This document shows positions 51,581-61,013 of a stretch of 64,000 nucleotides of DNA, one piece after another. Below the pieces are notes generated by a model that saw only the letters and a program-made list of their open reading frames with translations, was not told where the DNA came from and ran no database searches. The translations under genes were made by a program, and so were the position numbers. Origin of the DNA: Lactococcus garvieae (GTDB lineage: Bacteria; Bacillota; Bacilli; Lactobacillales; Streptococcaceae); the NCBI RefSeq assembly GCF_016027715.1, contig NZ_CP065691.1, positions 434,001 to 498,000 on the forward strand, written 5' to 3'. Numbering within the stretch: the stretch's first letter is position 1; each line of letters starts with the position of its first letter.

Positions 51581-52484
51581 CATAAAAAAAGAGTTGACTA
51601 GCCAAAAAGCGAGTCGAGGTACTTTATTGGCCTTGATCCGAATGAATGGCTCTTTAGGAATTTCTGGGGGATTAACTTTATCCCTCTCTACTGAAAATGC
51701 TGCCACAGCCAAATACGTTTATCAAATGCTGCTTGAAATCTATCAGATACGAGCAGAAATTCGAGTACATCAAAAAACGACACTGTCCAAGAATCGTGTT
51801 TATACTGTATTTATTGAAGACAAAGTGAATGAACTACTCAATGAGCTACAATTGTCCGATTCGCTCATGTTTTTGGACTCAGGGATTCCTGAATCTGTGA
51901 AATATGACCAACAAGCTCAAGAAGACTATATGCGGGGAGCCTTTCTTTCAAGCGGTTCAATGCATAATCCAGAAAAAGGAGATTATCAGCTTTCTATTTC
52001 TAGTGTGTATCAAGAGCATGCGGAGGATTTACAAGATATCTTTCATAACTTCGGCTTTGACGCGCGTGTAATTGCACGAAAGAACCGATATATTTTGTAT
52101 TTATCAAAAGCAGAAGAAATCATGGACTTTCTGACCTTAATAGGCGCTATGAAGGCACGTCTTAAATTTGAAGATGCCAAAATTATGCGGGAGTTACGAG
52201 GATTGGCTAATCGTCAATCAAACTTTGAATCAGCTAATATCAATAAATCAGTTTCAGCGGCACAAGATGTTATTTCCGCTGTTAAATATTTGGCAGAAAA
52301 AAAAGAATTAGAAAATCTACCCCCATCCCTTACAGAAGTAGCACACGCCCGCATAGCCCATCCTGAGGCTACGATTAAAGAACTGGGGCAATTATTAGAC
52401 CCTCCTTTAGGAAAATCTGGGGTGAACCATAGATTGAGAAAGCTCACAGCCTTAGCGGAAGAACTAAAAAAAAGCGGTAATTAA
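51564..52484 (+). CDS. whiA: DNA-binding protein WhiA
   Basis: The 306-residue protein combines a LAGLIDADG-type domain (about residues 100-200) with a C-terminal helix-turn-helix (EVAHARIAHPEATIKELGQL). WhiA binds DNA and affects cell division and chromosome segregation in Firmicutes. The start at 51564 ([11 protein letters not shown]) matches the family; an in-frame upstream start at 51486 would sit deep inside yvcK. Its stop lies in the hairpin shared with the convergent TetR gene. Confidence 0.94.
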   Translation: MSFTSDIKKELTSQKASRGTLLALIRMNGSLGISGGLTLSLSTENAATAKYVYQMLLEIYQIRAEIRVHQKTTLSKNRVYTVFIEDKVNELLNELQLSDSLMFLDSGIPESVKYDQQAQEDYMRGAFLSSGSMHNPEKGDYQLSISSVYQEHAEDLQDIFHNFGFDARVIARKNRYILYLSKAEEIMDFLTLIGAMKARLKFEDAKIMRELRGLANRQSNFESANINKSVSAAQDVISAVKYLAEKKELENLPPSLTEVAHARIAHPEATIKELGQLLDPPLGKSGVNHRLRKLTALAEELKKSGN

Positions 52485-52495
52485 TCCGCTTTTTT
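52466..52495. terminator. Bidirectional terminator containing both stop codons
   Basis: AAAAAAGCGG pairs with CCGCTTTTTT around TAATTAAT. The stop codons of whiA (plus) and the TetR gene (minus) both fall in the eight-base loop, a compact convergent gene end. Confidence 0.85.
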
Positions 52496-53047
52496 CAATG
52501 CATTTAAAAACATTTCAGTGAGAATTTCAGGACGTTTTAGAGCCCTTTCTACAGGGATAGTCTTCATACCCTCACTCATAATATCGATAAATAGGATAAG
52601 GTCTTCATCGGTATATTCCGAGCTAATTTCTCCCTCAGCCCGTCCTTTGCTAAAAAGTTTTTGATAAACAAGATGTTGAAGCTGACGTGTATCTGTATCA
52701 AAGAAACTTGGTTCTGTCGCATATTGCTTCATCATATTTTGTAGGAAGCTATCGGTCATTAAATGAACCTGTTTGATTTTAAATTGAGAAACTTGGCGAA
52801 AAGTTTCGCGGAAGTCCGTATCATGCTCAATAATCTTCTGTATTTCTTGAACCATAAAGTCAAGTTCTCTTCGGATAACCAAATTCATCAAGCTATTTTT
52901 ACTTTCATAATACTTAAAAATTGTGACTTTAGAGACGTGAGCAAGCTCGGCAATTTCATCCATAGAAATATCAGAAATCAAGCGCTCTCGTAATAGTTTT
53001 GAAGTCACTTCTAGAATGGCTTTTTTCTTTTTTTCTGTCTGATTCAT
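52481..53047 (-). CDS. TetR/AcrR family regulator
   Basis: The 188-residue protein has an N-terminal helix-turn-helix (SMDEIAELAHVSKVTIFKYY) and a helical ligand domain. It is divergent from an ABC exporter operon and very likely represses it through the palindrome TTGTACTATT-N8-AATAGTACAA between them. The inducing ligand is unknown. The gene ends in the whiA terminator loop. Confidence 0.92.
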   Translation of the reverse strand: MNQTEKKKKAILEVTSKLLRERLISDISMDEIAELAHVSKVTIFKYYESKNSLMNLVIRRELDFMVQEIQKIIEHDTDFRETFRQVSQFKIKQVHLMTDSFLQNMMKQYATEPSFFDTDTRQLQHLVYQKLFSKGRAEGEISSEYTDEDLILFIDIMSEGMKTIPVERALKRPEILTEMFLNALKKAD

Positions 53048-53096
53048 TTACTTATCTCCGTTAAAAGAATTCTTTATAAAAATTATAGCGTTTTAT

Positions 53097-53124
53097 TTGT
53101 ACTATTTCAACTTAAATAGTACAA
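53097..53124. promoter_or_regulatory. TetR operator between regulator and ABC exporter
   Basis: TTGTACTATT at 53097-53106 is the exact reverse complement of AATAGTACAA at 53115-53124 with eight bases between. It lies in the divergent promoter region, at a suitable position to repress both directions. Confidence 0.8.
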
Positions 53125-53179
53125 TATGAACTATAAAAACAAATAAAGTTCAAATTCCTTAATCAGCAAGGAGAAAAAA

Positions 53180-54058
53180 ATGGAAAAAGTAATTGAAATA
53201 AAAAATCTGCAAAAGAACTTTGGTAATTTTCAAGCGCTGAAAGATGTCACGCTGGACGTCTATGCAGGTGAAGTTTTAGGCTATATTGGACCTAATGGTT
53301 CAGGAAAGTCAACAACGATCCGTGTTCTTTTAGGAATAATTAAAGGGAGTGGTGGCTCAGCCTGTATCTTTGGTAAAGATGTTTGGACCCAAGCGATTGA
53401 AATTCATAAAAAAATCGCCTATGTCCCAGGAGATATATATCTTTGGCCGAATCTTTCTGGTGGAGAAATTATTGATCTCTTTTTGAAGCTTCACGGTAAC
53501 GCGGATTTGCAAAAGCGTGATGAGTTGATAGCAAAATTTGAGCTGGACCCCAAGAAAAAGGCCCGCAGTTACTCCAAAGGAAATCGACAAAAAATTGCCT
53601 TGATTGCGGCTTTAGCAACAGATTCAGAACTTTATATATTTGATGAACCAACCAGTGGCTTGGACCCATTGATGGAATCCATATTTCAAGAAGAAGTTCA
53701 ACGCCTGAAAAAAGCGGGGAAAGCTATCATTCTTTCCAGTCATATTTTATCTGAGGTGGAACGTCTCGCTGATCGTGTTGCCGTTATCCGAAAAGGTGAG
53801 ATTGTAGAAACGGGAACCCTTGAAGATTTGCGACACCTTACACGAGACACATTTAAAGTTGAAACAATCCAGACTGCAGAAGGTCTTCGTGAACTAGAAG
53901 GGATACATGATCTCCAAATGAATGGAAATAAAGCCATCTTCCAAGTGGATTCAGATAAAACCGATGTGATTTTAAAAACACTCTTGCAGTATGGGGTGAA
54001 AAAGTTAGAATCCACACCACCAACTTTGGAAGAGCTCTTCATGCACCACTATGAGTAG
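53180..54058 (+). CDS. ABC-2 exporter ATP-binding protein
   Basis: The 292-residue ATPase has Walker A (GPNGSGKSTTIRVLLG), the signature SKGNRQKIALIAAL, Walker B (LYIFDEPTSGLDP) and the switch His in LSSHI. The signature is the degenerate SKGNRQ form common in drug and peptide exporters. It pairs with the 12-helix permease encoded 12 bases later. Control by TetR suggests a toxic-compound or lipid exporter. Confidence 0.92.
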   Translation: MEKVIEIKNLQKNFGNFQALKDVTLDVYAGEVLGYIGPNGSGKSTTIRVLLGIIKGSGGSACIFGKDVWTQAIEIHKKIAYVPGDIYLWPNLSGGEIIDLFLKLHGNADLQKRDELIAKFELDPKKKARSYSKGNRQKIALIAALATDSELYIFDEPTSGLDPLMESIFQEEVQRLKKAGKAIILSSHILSEVERLADRVAVIRKGEIVETGTLEDLRHLTRDTFKVETIQTAEGLRELEGIHDLQMNGNKAIFQVDSDKTDVILKTLLQYGVKKLESTPPTLEELFMHHYE

Positions 54059-54070
54059 GAGGCGGGGATT

Positions 54071-55711
54071 ATGGATAAACCATTAAATAAAACAATCCAG
54101 TTGTTAGGCGCTTTACTTAAGAGGGACTGGCTTAAGCTGTCTTTGTGGATTATTGCTGTTTTAGCCTTTGCAGCTTCGGGTGTTGGCAAGTTTGAACTGA
54201 TGATGCAAACGGACAGTCAGCGGGAAACGATGTTTAATGTTTTTCGGGGGCCAGCTATGACGGCACTCTTTGGGCCGATGACAGTAAATCAAGGACCAGA
54301 CTTCACGGCTGCAGCAGCTTATGGGACAACCATGCCCTTGATTACCGCAATTACCTTTGCTATTGTTTCCGTTATTTATGTGATTAACCGTACTCGGAAG
54401 GAAGAAGAAGACGGAATTACAGAAGTTTTTCGCTCTTTCCAAGTCGGGAAATTAGCAAGTACAACAGCAGTTGTCATCGAACTATTCTTTTTACATGTGT
54501 TGTTGAGCCTTATCTTAGCAGCTTCCATTCAACTCCAGAATGTTACAGGAATGGCAGATTTTTCTGTAAACTTGCTCTTTGCCTCAAGCATTGCCACTCA
54601 AGGTTTCCTTTGGGGAATGATTGCTCTGGTTTTTGCACAGATTTTTTCTGAATCAGGAAGTGCTAAAGGTGCAACATTTGGCATATTAGGCATGCTTTAT
54701 TTGATTCGGATGTGGACAGATACACAGAATGTGAACTTAGGATATTGGAATCCACTGAGCTGGTCTTATTTGACAGCTCCCTATATTGACAATCATTGGC
54801 TTCCGATATTATTAGCAGTGGTGTTGAGTTTCTTTTTACTTATTATCGCTTACATTCTTGAAATAAGGCGCGATGTTAACGCAGGATATATCCCTGAAGC
54901 AAAAGGGAAAGAAAGGGCTCCTAAAAGCTTACTCAGTTTTACCGGTCTAACGCTTCGTCAACAACGTACAGCGAGTATGGGATGGCTATTTGGTCTCTTT
55001 GTTCTAGGCATTACCTATGGTTCGATGATTAATCAAATCGGAGGCTTTGTAGAATCTAGCCCTACGATTTCGAAACTTTTCAATATTGATCCAAACTTGG
55101 CAAATGAAGCCAGTCAGGCTGCTAGTAAAGCAATGGTCGAGAGCTTTATGTCCACAATCTTTATGATATGTGCTGTAATGGTCAGTTGTTTTGCTGTGAC
55201 CTCCTTATCACGAATGGTTTCTGAGGAAAGGAAAAACCGCCAAGAGCAACTCTACGCTTTTTCGCTAAGTCGTTATAAGGTCTATGCTAACTATATGATT
55301 ATTTCTTGGATATTAGGAGCCTTGGCACAATTTGCAGTTGTTATAGGGATTTACATCGCCCAAGCAGGTAATGAAGAGGCTCTCAGTTTTCTAAAGGTGG
55401 CGCAAGCCGGTATGGCGTGGACGGTTGGAATCTTCTTTGTTCTTGGTCTGCTAGGACTCTTGATGGCTTTTGTTCCGCGTGTAAGTTCATTAATCTGGGC
55501 TTATCTTGGATTTACTTTTTTCATGAGTTATATAGGTAATCTCTTAGATTTGCCAGCATGGATTAATAACCTGAATGTTTTTCATCATATTTCACGCCTT
55601 CCTGTCGAAACGATGGATTGGAACAACTTTATGCTGATACTTGCCTTAGCTCTGATATTTGCAGTTATGGGGATGTTAGCTTATCGTCAACGTGATTTGA
55701 TAGGAGATTAA
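54071..55711 (+). CDS. ABC-2 exporter permease, large (twelve-helix)
   Basis: The 546-residue protein has about twelve membrane helices in two similar halves, typical of the large single-chain permeases of TetR-regulated antibiotic or polyketide-type ABC exporters. The first half ends with the EIRRDVNAGYIPEAKGKERA linker. It has no ATPase domain and works with the upstream ATPase. The substrate is unknown. Confidence 0.88.
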   Translation: MDKPLNKTIQLLGALLKRDWLKLSLWIIAVLAFAASGVGKFELMMQTDSQRETMFNVFRGPAMTALFGPMTVNQGPDFTAAAAYGTTMPLITAITFAIVSVIYVINRTRKEEEDGITEVFRSFQVGKLASTTAVVIELFFLHVLLSLILAASIQLQNVTGMADFSVNLLFASSIATQGFLWGMIALVFAQIFSESGSAKGATFGILGMLYLIRMWTDTQNVNLGYWNPLSWSYLTAPYIDNHWLPILLAVVLSFFLLIIAYILEIRRDVNAGYIPEAKGKERAPKSLLSFTGLTLRQQRTASMGWLFGLFVLGITYGSMINQIGGFVESSPTISKLFNIDPNLANEASQAASKAMVESFMSTIFMICAVMVSCFAVTSLSRMVSEERKNRQEQLYAFSLSRYKVYANYMIISWILGALAQFAVVIGIYIAQAGNEEALSFLKVAQAGMAWTVGIFFVLGLLGLLMAFVPRVSSLIWAYLGFTFFMSYIGNLLDLPAWINNLNVFHHISRLPVETMDWNNFMLILALALIFAVMGMLAYRQRDLIGD

Positions 55712-55712
55712 C

Positions 55713-55741
55713 AAAAAAATAGTCCATTGGACTATTTTTTT
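55713..55741. terminator. Bidirectional terminator after the ABC exporter
   Basis: AAAAATAGTCCA and TGGACTATTTTT form a perfect palindrome. It also overlaps the end of the convergent DUF402 gene. Confidence 0.85.
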
Positions 55742-56262
55742 AATTGATGATAGCGATTGTACCAGATATCAACATACTCTTTTGAAAAAGGTCCTCGTTC
55801 GTTATTGATCCAATCAACAAGAATTTTGACGTTTTCTTTTAAAATGTGGTCAATCTCGGAAGAATAGTTCATCTGTCTTTTATGACGTTCATATTCTTCA
55901 ACATCTAGGAGTTTTTTCTCGCCATCTTTAAATACTTTTACATCGAGATCATAGTCGATGTATTTTAGTGCCTCGTTGTCTAAGACAAAGGGGCTCGCAA
56001 GGTTGCAGTAGTAGCTGACGCCTTCCTCACGAATCATAGCAATGATGTTAAACCAAAACTTTTTGTGGAAATAAACGATTGCAGGTTCACGTGTGACCCA
56101 ACGACGGTCGTCTGACTCGGTTACAAGTGTGTGGTCATTTACACCAATAATTGAATTTTCATTTGTTTTCAGTATCATCGTATCTCTCCAGGTACGATGT
56201 AGACTGCCATCATGTTTATAGCTTTGAATCGTGACTAGGTCGCCTTCTTTCGGAAGATTCAA
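55732..56262 (-). CDS. DUF402 nucleoside tri/diphosphate phosphatase
   Basis: The 176-residue protein matches the Ntdp/DUF402 family: [20 protein letters not shown], then [19 protein letters not shown] and [20 protein letters not shown], with conserved acidic metal-binding residues ([11 protein letters not shown]). It should hydrolyse nucleoside tri- and diphosphates with divalent metal. Translation seems to begin at TTG 56262. The gene end lies in the shared terminator. Confidence 0.88.
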   Translation of the reverse strand: MNLPKEGDLVTIQSYKHDGSLHRTWRDTMILKTNENSIIGVNDHTLVTESDDRRWVTREPAIVYFHKKFWFNIIAMIREEGVSYYCNLASPFVLDNEALKYIDYDLDVKVFKDGEKKLLDVEEYERHKRQMNYSSEIDHILKENVKILVDWINNERGPFSKEYVDIWYNRYHQLKK

Positions 56263-56334
56263 GGCTTCACCAACTTTCCAAAATTCAAAGTTCTCGCTTA
56301 TTATTATATCATAATTTTGGAAAATATTCTGAAC

Positions 56335-57213
56335 TTAGAGCGGGAGATCGAAAAAGCTCAGGCCGCTTAAAAACTCCTTGGGCAGATTTTCAGAGCGAAA
56401 ATCTTGCCATAGTTTGAGCTCTTTGATAGCTTGATATCTTTTGCGGAGGTGGTAATCCTGCTCAATCCGATATTCGGGAAATTCCTGTAAAAAATCACTG
56501 ACCATTTGCCACTCATAAGTATAACCTAAAGGACGAGAATGATAAAGAATGCCGTCAATAGATTGAGAAGTAATTCGATGATGCGCATGTCCAAAAATGA
56601 CATCTGTAATTTGAGGATATTTGATAAAGAGCTGATGAAAAGCCTCAGAACCAAGATAAGCATTGAAGCGTTCAAATTTTTTATAAGCTGTATTGATAGT
56701 AAAGGCTTTGTGAGGGACAAAGTGCATGGCAATAATTATCCGACCATCAAAATCCAAGTTATCAAGAAGTTTTTCTAGTCTAAAAAGCGTGTCCTTAGTC
56801 GTACGTGGATCACTGTACTGTCGATGAATCTTACGATCAAAGTAAAAGCTATTTTTAAAAGCGAGCAAGTTATCATTGGAGTAAGCATCCGTAAAAGAAT
56901 AGTCATACCAACCATGGAAACTAATAAGCAGGGTATCACCGAAATATTTAAGGGAAAAATCTTGTGCCTTGATTTCTTTTTCAGATAAATGAACCATATC
57001 ATGATTACCAAGATTATGACTAATATCAAAAGTATCAGAAAGTTTATTTATAAAAGGTAATGTAATTTTTTTATATTCATTAGACATATCGCCTACCAAA
57101 TGCAAATCTGTGACGCCTTGCTCTTGTAAAGTGCGTACTAAAACTTGTACTTCAGTATCTGTAAATTTATTAACATCTAAATGCAAATCTGAGAGCAGAG
57201 CTAATTTTTTCAT
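56335..57213 (-). CDS. Calcineurin-like metallophosphoesterase
   Basis: The 292-residue protein has the metal-binding motifs of the family: LLSDLHLD, HLVGDMSN, LGNHDMV, the His in AMHFVPH and GHAHHR. It hydrolyses phosphomonoesters or phosphodiesters; the substrate is unknown. I chose ATG 57213 (MKKLALLSDLHLD) because the metal motif should be near the start; an upstream in-frame TTG at 57270 adds an unrelated tail. A TATAAT ends only six bases before this ATG, so the mRNA may be leaderless. Confidence 0.88.
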   Translation of the reverse strand: MKKLALLSDLHLDVNKFTDTEVQVLVRTLQEQGVTDLHLVGDMSNEYKKITLPFINKLSDTFDISHNLGNHDMVHLSEKEIKAQDFSLKYFGDTLLISFHGWYDYSFTDAYSNDNLLAFKNSFYFDRKIHRQYSDPRTTKDTLFRLEKLLDNLDFDGRIIIAMHFVPHKAFTINTAYKKFERFNAYLGSEAFHQLFIKYPQITDVIFGHAHHRITSQSIDGILYHSRPLGYTYEWQMVSDFLQEFPEYRIEQDYHLRKRYQAIKELKLWQDFRSENLPKEFLSGLSFFDLPL

Positions 57214-57387
57214 AATTAAATTATAACAGAACCGCAAGCCATGTTCTAAAAGAAGTAACTTAAAGGTCAAAGTGGACTACCAAGAAACCGTTAAAAGTAA
57301 GTGTTTTCCTTGACAGCTATTACTGAAAAATATACAATTCGAAGAGAGAAGAAATAGGATTATAGCGGATAAGAAAGCGAGAACTAT

Positions 57388-57717
57388 ATGGAATTTGAAG
57401 ACTATTTTCAAGACGATGACCTCATGAGATTAGTAAGAAAAACAGTTTTAGCAGTCTTTCCCCACGCTCAAGAACGCCTTTCCTATGGTATGCCTGCTTG
57501 GTTTGATGGAAAGAGGGTTCTTCTCTATGCCCAGAATCACAAAGCACACTTGGGCCTTTATCCTCGCCCAGCATTTATTGCCTCACATCTAGAAGACTTA
57601 ACTAAAACTTATAATTGCAGTAAAGGTACAATAAAAATTACTCATAATATTGGTGAAAAACAGCTTAAAGAATTAGTAAAAACGATTATACTGTGGAATT
57701 TAAAACAGGATAACTGA
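57388..57717 (+). CDS. DUF1801 (YdhG-like) protein
   Basis: The 109-residue protein has the DUF1801 signature ERLSYGMPAWFDGKRVLLYA followed by LGLYPRPAFI. Bacillus YdhG/Fra-like members have been linked to iron delivery, but the family role is not settled. A TTGACA/TATACA promoter lies near 57313-57340. It is followed by an FMN-binding-type gene. Confidence 0.82.
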   Translation: MEFEDYFQDDDLMRLVRKTVLAVFPHAQERLSYGMPAWFDGKRVLLYAQNHKAHLGLYPRPAFIASHLEDLTKTYNCSKGTIKITHNIGEKQLKELVKTIILWNLKQDN

Positions 57718-57757
57718 TGTTTAATGGTCGGATTACAAAAAATAGAAAAGAGAAAAA

Positions 57758-58135
57758 ATGTTAACAAATAAATTTAAAGAAACACTGCAATACGAAGGTT
57801 CTGTGTCCCTTACTTCTTGGGGAGCGGAAAAAACACCTCATGTTACGGGAACTTGGATTTCCTACTTGCACCTCACTTCTGACGAAAGGTTACTTGCGCC
57901 TGCTGCGGGGATGCATCATCTTGAAAAAGACATCAAAGTGAATGATACAATTTTTATGATGCTTGGTGTGAGAGAAGTGGAAGGCAAAAATGGCTATCAG
58001 GGTATAGGCTTTAGACTAACAGGAAAAGCACGCTTTATTTCTGAAGGGACAGAGTTCGAAATGATGAAAGAAAAATACCCCTTCTTGAGAGAAGTATTAG
58101 AAATTACACCTATCGAGTTAGAACAGCTTTTATAA
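57758..58135 (+). CDS. FMN-binding split-barrel (pyridoxamine oxidase-like) protein
   Basis: The 125-residue protein has the split-barrel pattern of pyridoxamine 5'-phosphate oxidase-like flavin binders: TGTWISYLHLTSDERLLAPA near the start and IGFRLTGKARFISEG in the middle. It probably binds FMN; the reaction is unknown. It starts 40 bases after the DUF1801 gene and may share its promoter. Confidence 0.72.
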   Translation: MLTNKFKETLQYEGSVSLTSWGAEKTPHVTGTWISYLHLTSDERLLAPAAGMHHLEKDIKVNDTIFMMLGVREVEGKNGYQGIGFRLTGKARFISEGTEFEMMKEKYPFLREVLEITPIELEQLL

Positions 58136-58242
58136 AAAGTTCGTTAAAACTATTCTATTATTTAGGAAATTTACATCTGTGTGTTTTTTGTTATAATAGA
58201 GAAAGACAAAAAAACAAGACTAGAATTTATAATAGGTTATAT

Positions 58243-58695
58243 ATGCAGAATACAGTAAAAATATTGCAAGGGATTTCAAGAATCCTCTTACTCGTAGTTG
58301 GTTTAGCATTAATCTCAGGCTCCCTCTTTTTTACTGGGGTACATATGGCGAATAAAAATCTCACAAAAACAGAGACAACTGGAATGATTGTTCGAGGAGA
58401 TGAAGCACTTAAAGAAGTCAATTATACTTTTGAAGGTGTTGAACGTCAAGTACGACCTTTAGATACTTACTTCCGAAATTTAGGTACAGTAGATTCTAAG
58501 ATTAAAATATATGTTGATAATAAACATCCAGAACGTATCTTTTTAACTTATCGAGGAGATGGACTGATGCGAACTGCTGGAATAATGGCTGGTTGGGGCT
58601 TGCTCCTTCTCATTATTTTACTTGGTGAGAGACAGCTGATGAGTCGGATGAAAAAGTTAGAAGAGTTAGCAGCAGAAGAAAACACTACTATTTAG
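58243..58695 (+). CDS. DUF3592-like membrane protein
   Basis: The 150-residue protein has a helix at each end (about residues 9-31 and 108-126) and an extracytoplasmic domain between them with VNYTFEGVERQVRP and KIYVDNKHPERIFL, the layout of DUF3592 proteins. The function is unknown. A tataat near 58193 precedes it and a strong terminator follows. Confidence 0.72.
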   Translation: MQNTVKILQGISRILLLVVGLALISGSLFFTGVHMANKNLTKTETTGMIVRGDEALKEVNYTFEGVERQVRPLDTYFRNLGTVDSKIKIYVDNKHPERIFLTYRGDGLMRTAGIMAGWGLLLLIILLGERQLMSRMKKLEELAAEENTTI

Positions 58696-58713
58696 CGATG
58701 GTAGTGTTTTTAC
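58679..58713 (+). terminator. Terminator after the DUF3592-like gene
   Basis: AAAACACTAC pairs with GTAGTGTTTT across a 12-base loop and has T-rich flanks. It overlaps the stop codon of the gene. Confidence 0.75.
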
Positions 58714-58783
58714 TCTCTACTTTGTTCAGTAAAAAACAAGCGCATTTCTTAGTAAAAAAATAAAGCTGTGCTACCATAGAAAC

Positions 58784-59797
58784 ATGACTATCTTACATAA
58801 TAAAATTTCCAATAAAGAATTAAAAGAACGTTTAGCAGCTGAAACAGAGCCTCGTACAACGATTTCTTTTTATAAATATTTTAATATTGCGGATCCGCAA
58901 CAATTTCGTGATGACTTGTATACGAAATTTGAAGCTTTAAAAGTATTTGGACGTGTTTATATCGCGAATGAAGGAATTAATGCACAAATCAGTGTGCCTA
59001 CTTCAAATTTAGAAAACTTCAAAGCAACCCTTTATCAGACTGCTCCTGAGTTAGATGGACTTCGTCTCAATTATGCCATTACCGATGATGGGAAGTCTTT
59101 CTGGGTATTGCGTATGAAAGTTCGTAACAAGATTGTAGCAGATGGGATTGATGACCCAACTTTCGACCCTTCAGATGTTGGGCATTATCTCAAAGCAGAT
59201 GAAGTTAATGAAATGCTTGGGAAAGAAGACACTATCTTTGTTGACATGCGTAACCATTATGAATATGAAGTAGGGCATTTTAAAAACGCTGTAGAAGTTC
59301 CCTCAGCAACTTTCCGTGAACAATTACCTATGGCTGTAGATATGCTCCAAGATGCCAAGGATAAAAACATTGTGATGTACTGCACGGGAGGTATCCGTTG
59401 TGAAAAAGCCAGTGCTTTTATGAAACATGAAGGTTTTGAAAATGTTTATCATGTTGAAGGTGGGATTATCGAATATGCACGTAAGGCCAAAGAGCAAGAT
59501 TTGCCTGTCGAATTTATCGGTAAGAATTTTGTCTTTGATGAACGGATGGGAGAGCGTATCACAGACGATGTTCTCTCCACATGCCCACAATGTGGTGAAG
59601 CATGTGATATGCACACAAACTGTAAAAATAAAGCATGTCATCGCTTGTTTATCCAGTGTGCCAACTGTGCGGAACGTTTTGAAGGGTGTTGTTCACAAAG
59701 TTGTATTGAGGAGCTCAGCTTATCCGATGAAGAGATAAATGCACTTATCGTCGAACGTACAGCAGACCCAACTTTCTTTACTAAAGGAAGAAGTTAA
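58784..59797 (+). CDS. trhO: tRNA uridine(34) hydroxylase (rhodanese-like TrhO)
   Basis: The 337-residue enzyme makes 5-hydroxyuridine at the wobble base of tRNA. It has an N-terminal acylphosphatase-like part ([17 protein letters not shown]), a rhodanese domain with catalytic Cys in MYCTGGIRC, and a C-terminal cysteine-rich zinc-binding part ([21 protein letters not shown]). The length is normal. It is monocistronic. Confidence 0.94.
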   Translation: MTILHNKISNKELKERLAAETEPRTTISFYKYFNIADPQQFRDDLYTKFEALKVFGRVYIANEGINAQISVPTSNLENFKATLYQTAPELDGLRLNYAITDDGKSFWVLRMKVRNKIVADGIDDPTFDPSDVGHYLKADEVNEMLGKEDTIFVDMRNHYEYEVGHFKNAVEVPSATFREQLPMAVDMLQDAKDKNIVMYCTGGIRCEKASAFMKHEGFENVYHVEGGIIEYARKAKEQDLPVEFIGKNFVFDERMGERITDDVLSTCPQCGEACDMHTNCKNKACHRLFIQCANCAERFEGCCSQSCIEELSLSDEEINALIVERTADPTFFTKGRS

Positions 59798-59802
59798 AAC
59801 CA

Positions 59803-59836
59803 AAAAAGAACAGTTTTCTAAGAAACTGTTCTTTTT
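59803..59836. terminator. Bidirectional terminator after trhO
   Basis: AAAAAGAACAGTTT pairs perfectly with AAACTGTTCTTTTT around six bases. It also contains the stop codon of the convergent gene at 59818. Confidence 0.88.
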
Positions 59837-60186
59837 AATTTATCAGCTAATTCTTTTTCAAAATCTAAAATATAGCCTGCACTTAAGGCAAAGTCTGCAT
59901 CAGCAAAATTTAATCTTACGAGAAATTCCTTATCTTTAAAACGAATCATTAAGTTAGGGCGAACCTTCTCCGATAAGGCATCTTGTGTATGCTGCTCTCC
60001 GTAAATATACCAAAAATATTCGGCACTGTTTTTTTCTTGCAGGTCATTTTTAATCAGTGAAAGAAGGCATTCGATATTTTCAAAGAGGACAAGCTCTTTT
60101 GCATCTTTTCCTTCTTTATAAAGATTGAGCCCTTTATACCAGATATGCTGGCTCATCCCAAAGCTTTCTTCAAAAAGCTTATTCAT
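59818..60186 (-). CDS. Hypothetical protein after the Cof-type phosphatase
   Basis: The 122-residue soluble protein has no signal or membrane segment and an acidic to neutral composition with several Phe/Tyr/Trp. It overlaps the end of the HAD phosphatase gene by eight bases, so it is co-translated. No family is recognised; SQHIWYKGLNLYKEG near the start may be characteristic. Confidence 0.6.
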   Translation of the reverse strand: MNKLFEESFGMSQHIWYKGLNLYKEGKDAKELVLFENIECLLSLIKNDLQEKNSAEYFWYIYGEQHTQDALSEKVRPNLMIRFKDKEFLVRLNFADADFALSAGYILDFEKELADKLKRTVS

Positions 60187-60991
60187 AATCTTTCAAAACC
60201 CATTCATTAATTGCATGGGCCACACCTGATTCTGCATTAGACTTAGTAATATATTTCGCAATTTTTTTCAAGTCTTCTTTACCATTACCCATAACTACAG
60301 GATTGCCCACAGCTTCAAGCATTGAGCGGTCATTTTCTTGGTCGCCAATGGCCATCAGCTCATCCACTTCAAGGAAAAGTTTTTTAGCCAAATGGAGTAC
60401 GGCATTTCCTTTACTTGCTTTTTTATTCATAAATTCCAAGTAGAAAGGTGTTGATTTAACCATGTTGTAGCGTTCAAAGAACTCAAATGGCAAGTAAGCA
60501 ATGGCATCATCCAGAATTTCTGGTTCATCAATCATCATCACTTTTGCAACTTCAAGTGCAGCGATTTCTTCAGGTTGACGGAAGTAGAGGGGCATATTAA
60601 CTAAAGAAGCCTCGTGGATAGTGTACTTGCCGATATCTCTGTTTGTTGTATAGATACCTTTTTTCGTAATGGCGTGCATATGTACGCCAACTTTACGTGC
60701 CGCTGCATCAATATCAAGGACATCTTCAGCTTCCAAAGTCTCCATGATGAATTCTTCACCCGTCGCACGTTGTACCAAAGCACCATTATAGGTGATGACA
60801 TAGTCACTGTAGTCTGTTAACTCAAGTTCTTCAAGAATTCCATGTACGCCCATAAGCGGACGACCTGTTGTGATAACAACTTTTACCCCAGCAGCTTTTG
60901 CTTGAGTGATTGCTTGCTTAACTTCTGGTGTGATTTTACGTTCTGGATCTAGTAAAGTGCCATCAATGTCAATTGCTATAAGTTTAATCAT
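60179..60991 (-). CDS. Cof-type HAD phosphatase
   Basis: The 270-residue enzyme has HAD motif I (AIDIDGTLLDPERK), motif II (VVITTGRPL), a class IIB cap and motif IV (MAIGDQENDRSMLEAVG). It belongs to the YidA-like group that dephosphorylates sugar phosphates and other small metabolites. It is the second HAD gene in the window; the two are not close relatives. It heads a unit with the hypothetical gene at 59818. Confidence 0.92.
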   Translation of the reverse strand: MIKLIAIDIDGTLLDPERKITPEVKQAITQAKAAGVKVVITTGRPLMGVHGILEELELTDYSDYVITYNGALVQRATGEEFIMETLEAEDVLDIDAAARKVGVHMHAITKKGIYTTNRDIGKYTIHEASLVNMPLYFRQPEEIAALEVAKVMMIDEPEILDDAIAYLPFEFFERYNMVKSTPFYLEFMNKKASKGNAVLHLAKKLFLEVDELMAIGDQENDRSMLEAVGNPVVMGNGKEDLKKIAKYITKSNAESGVAHAINEWVLKDYE

Positions 60992-61013
60992 TTTCTTTCT
61001 TCTCTTTTCTAAA

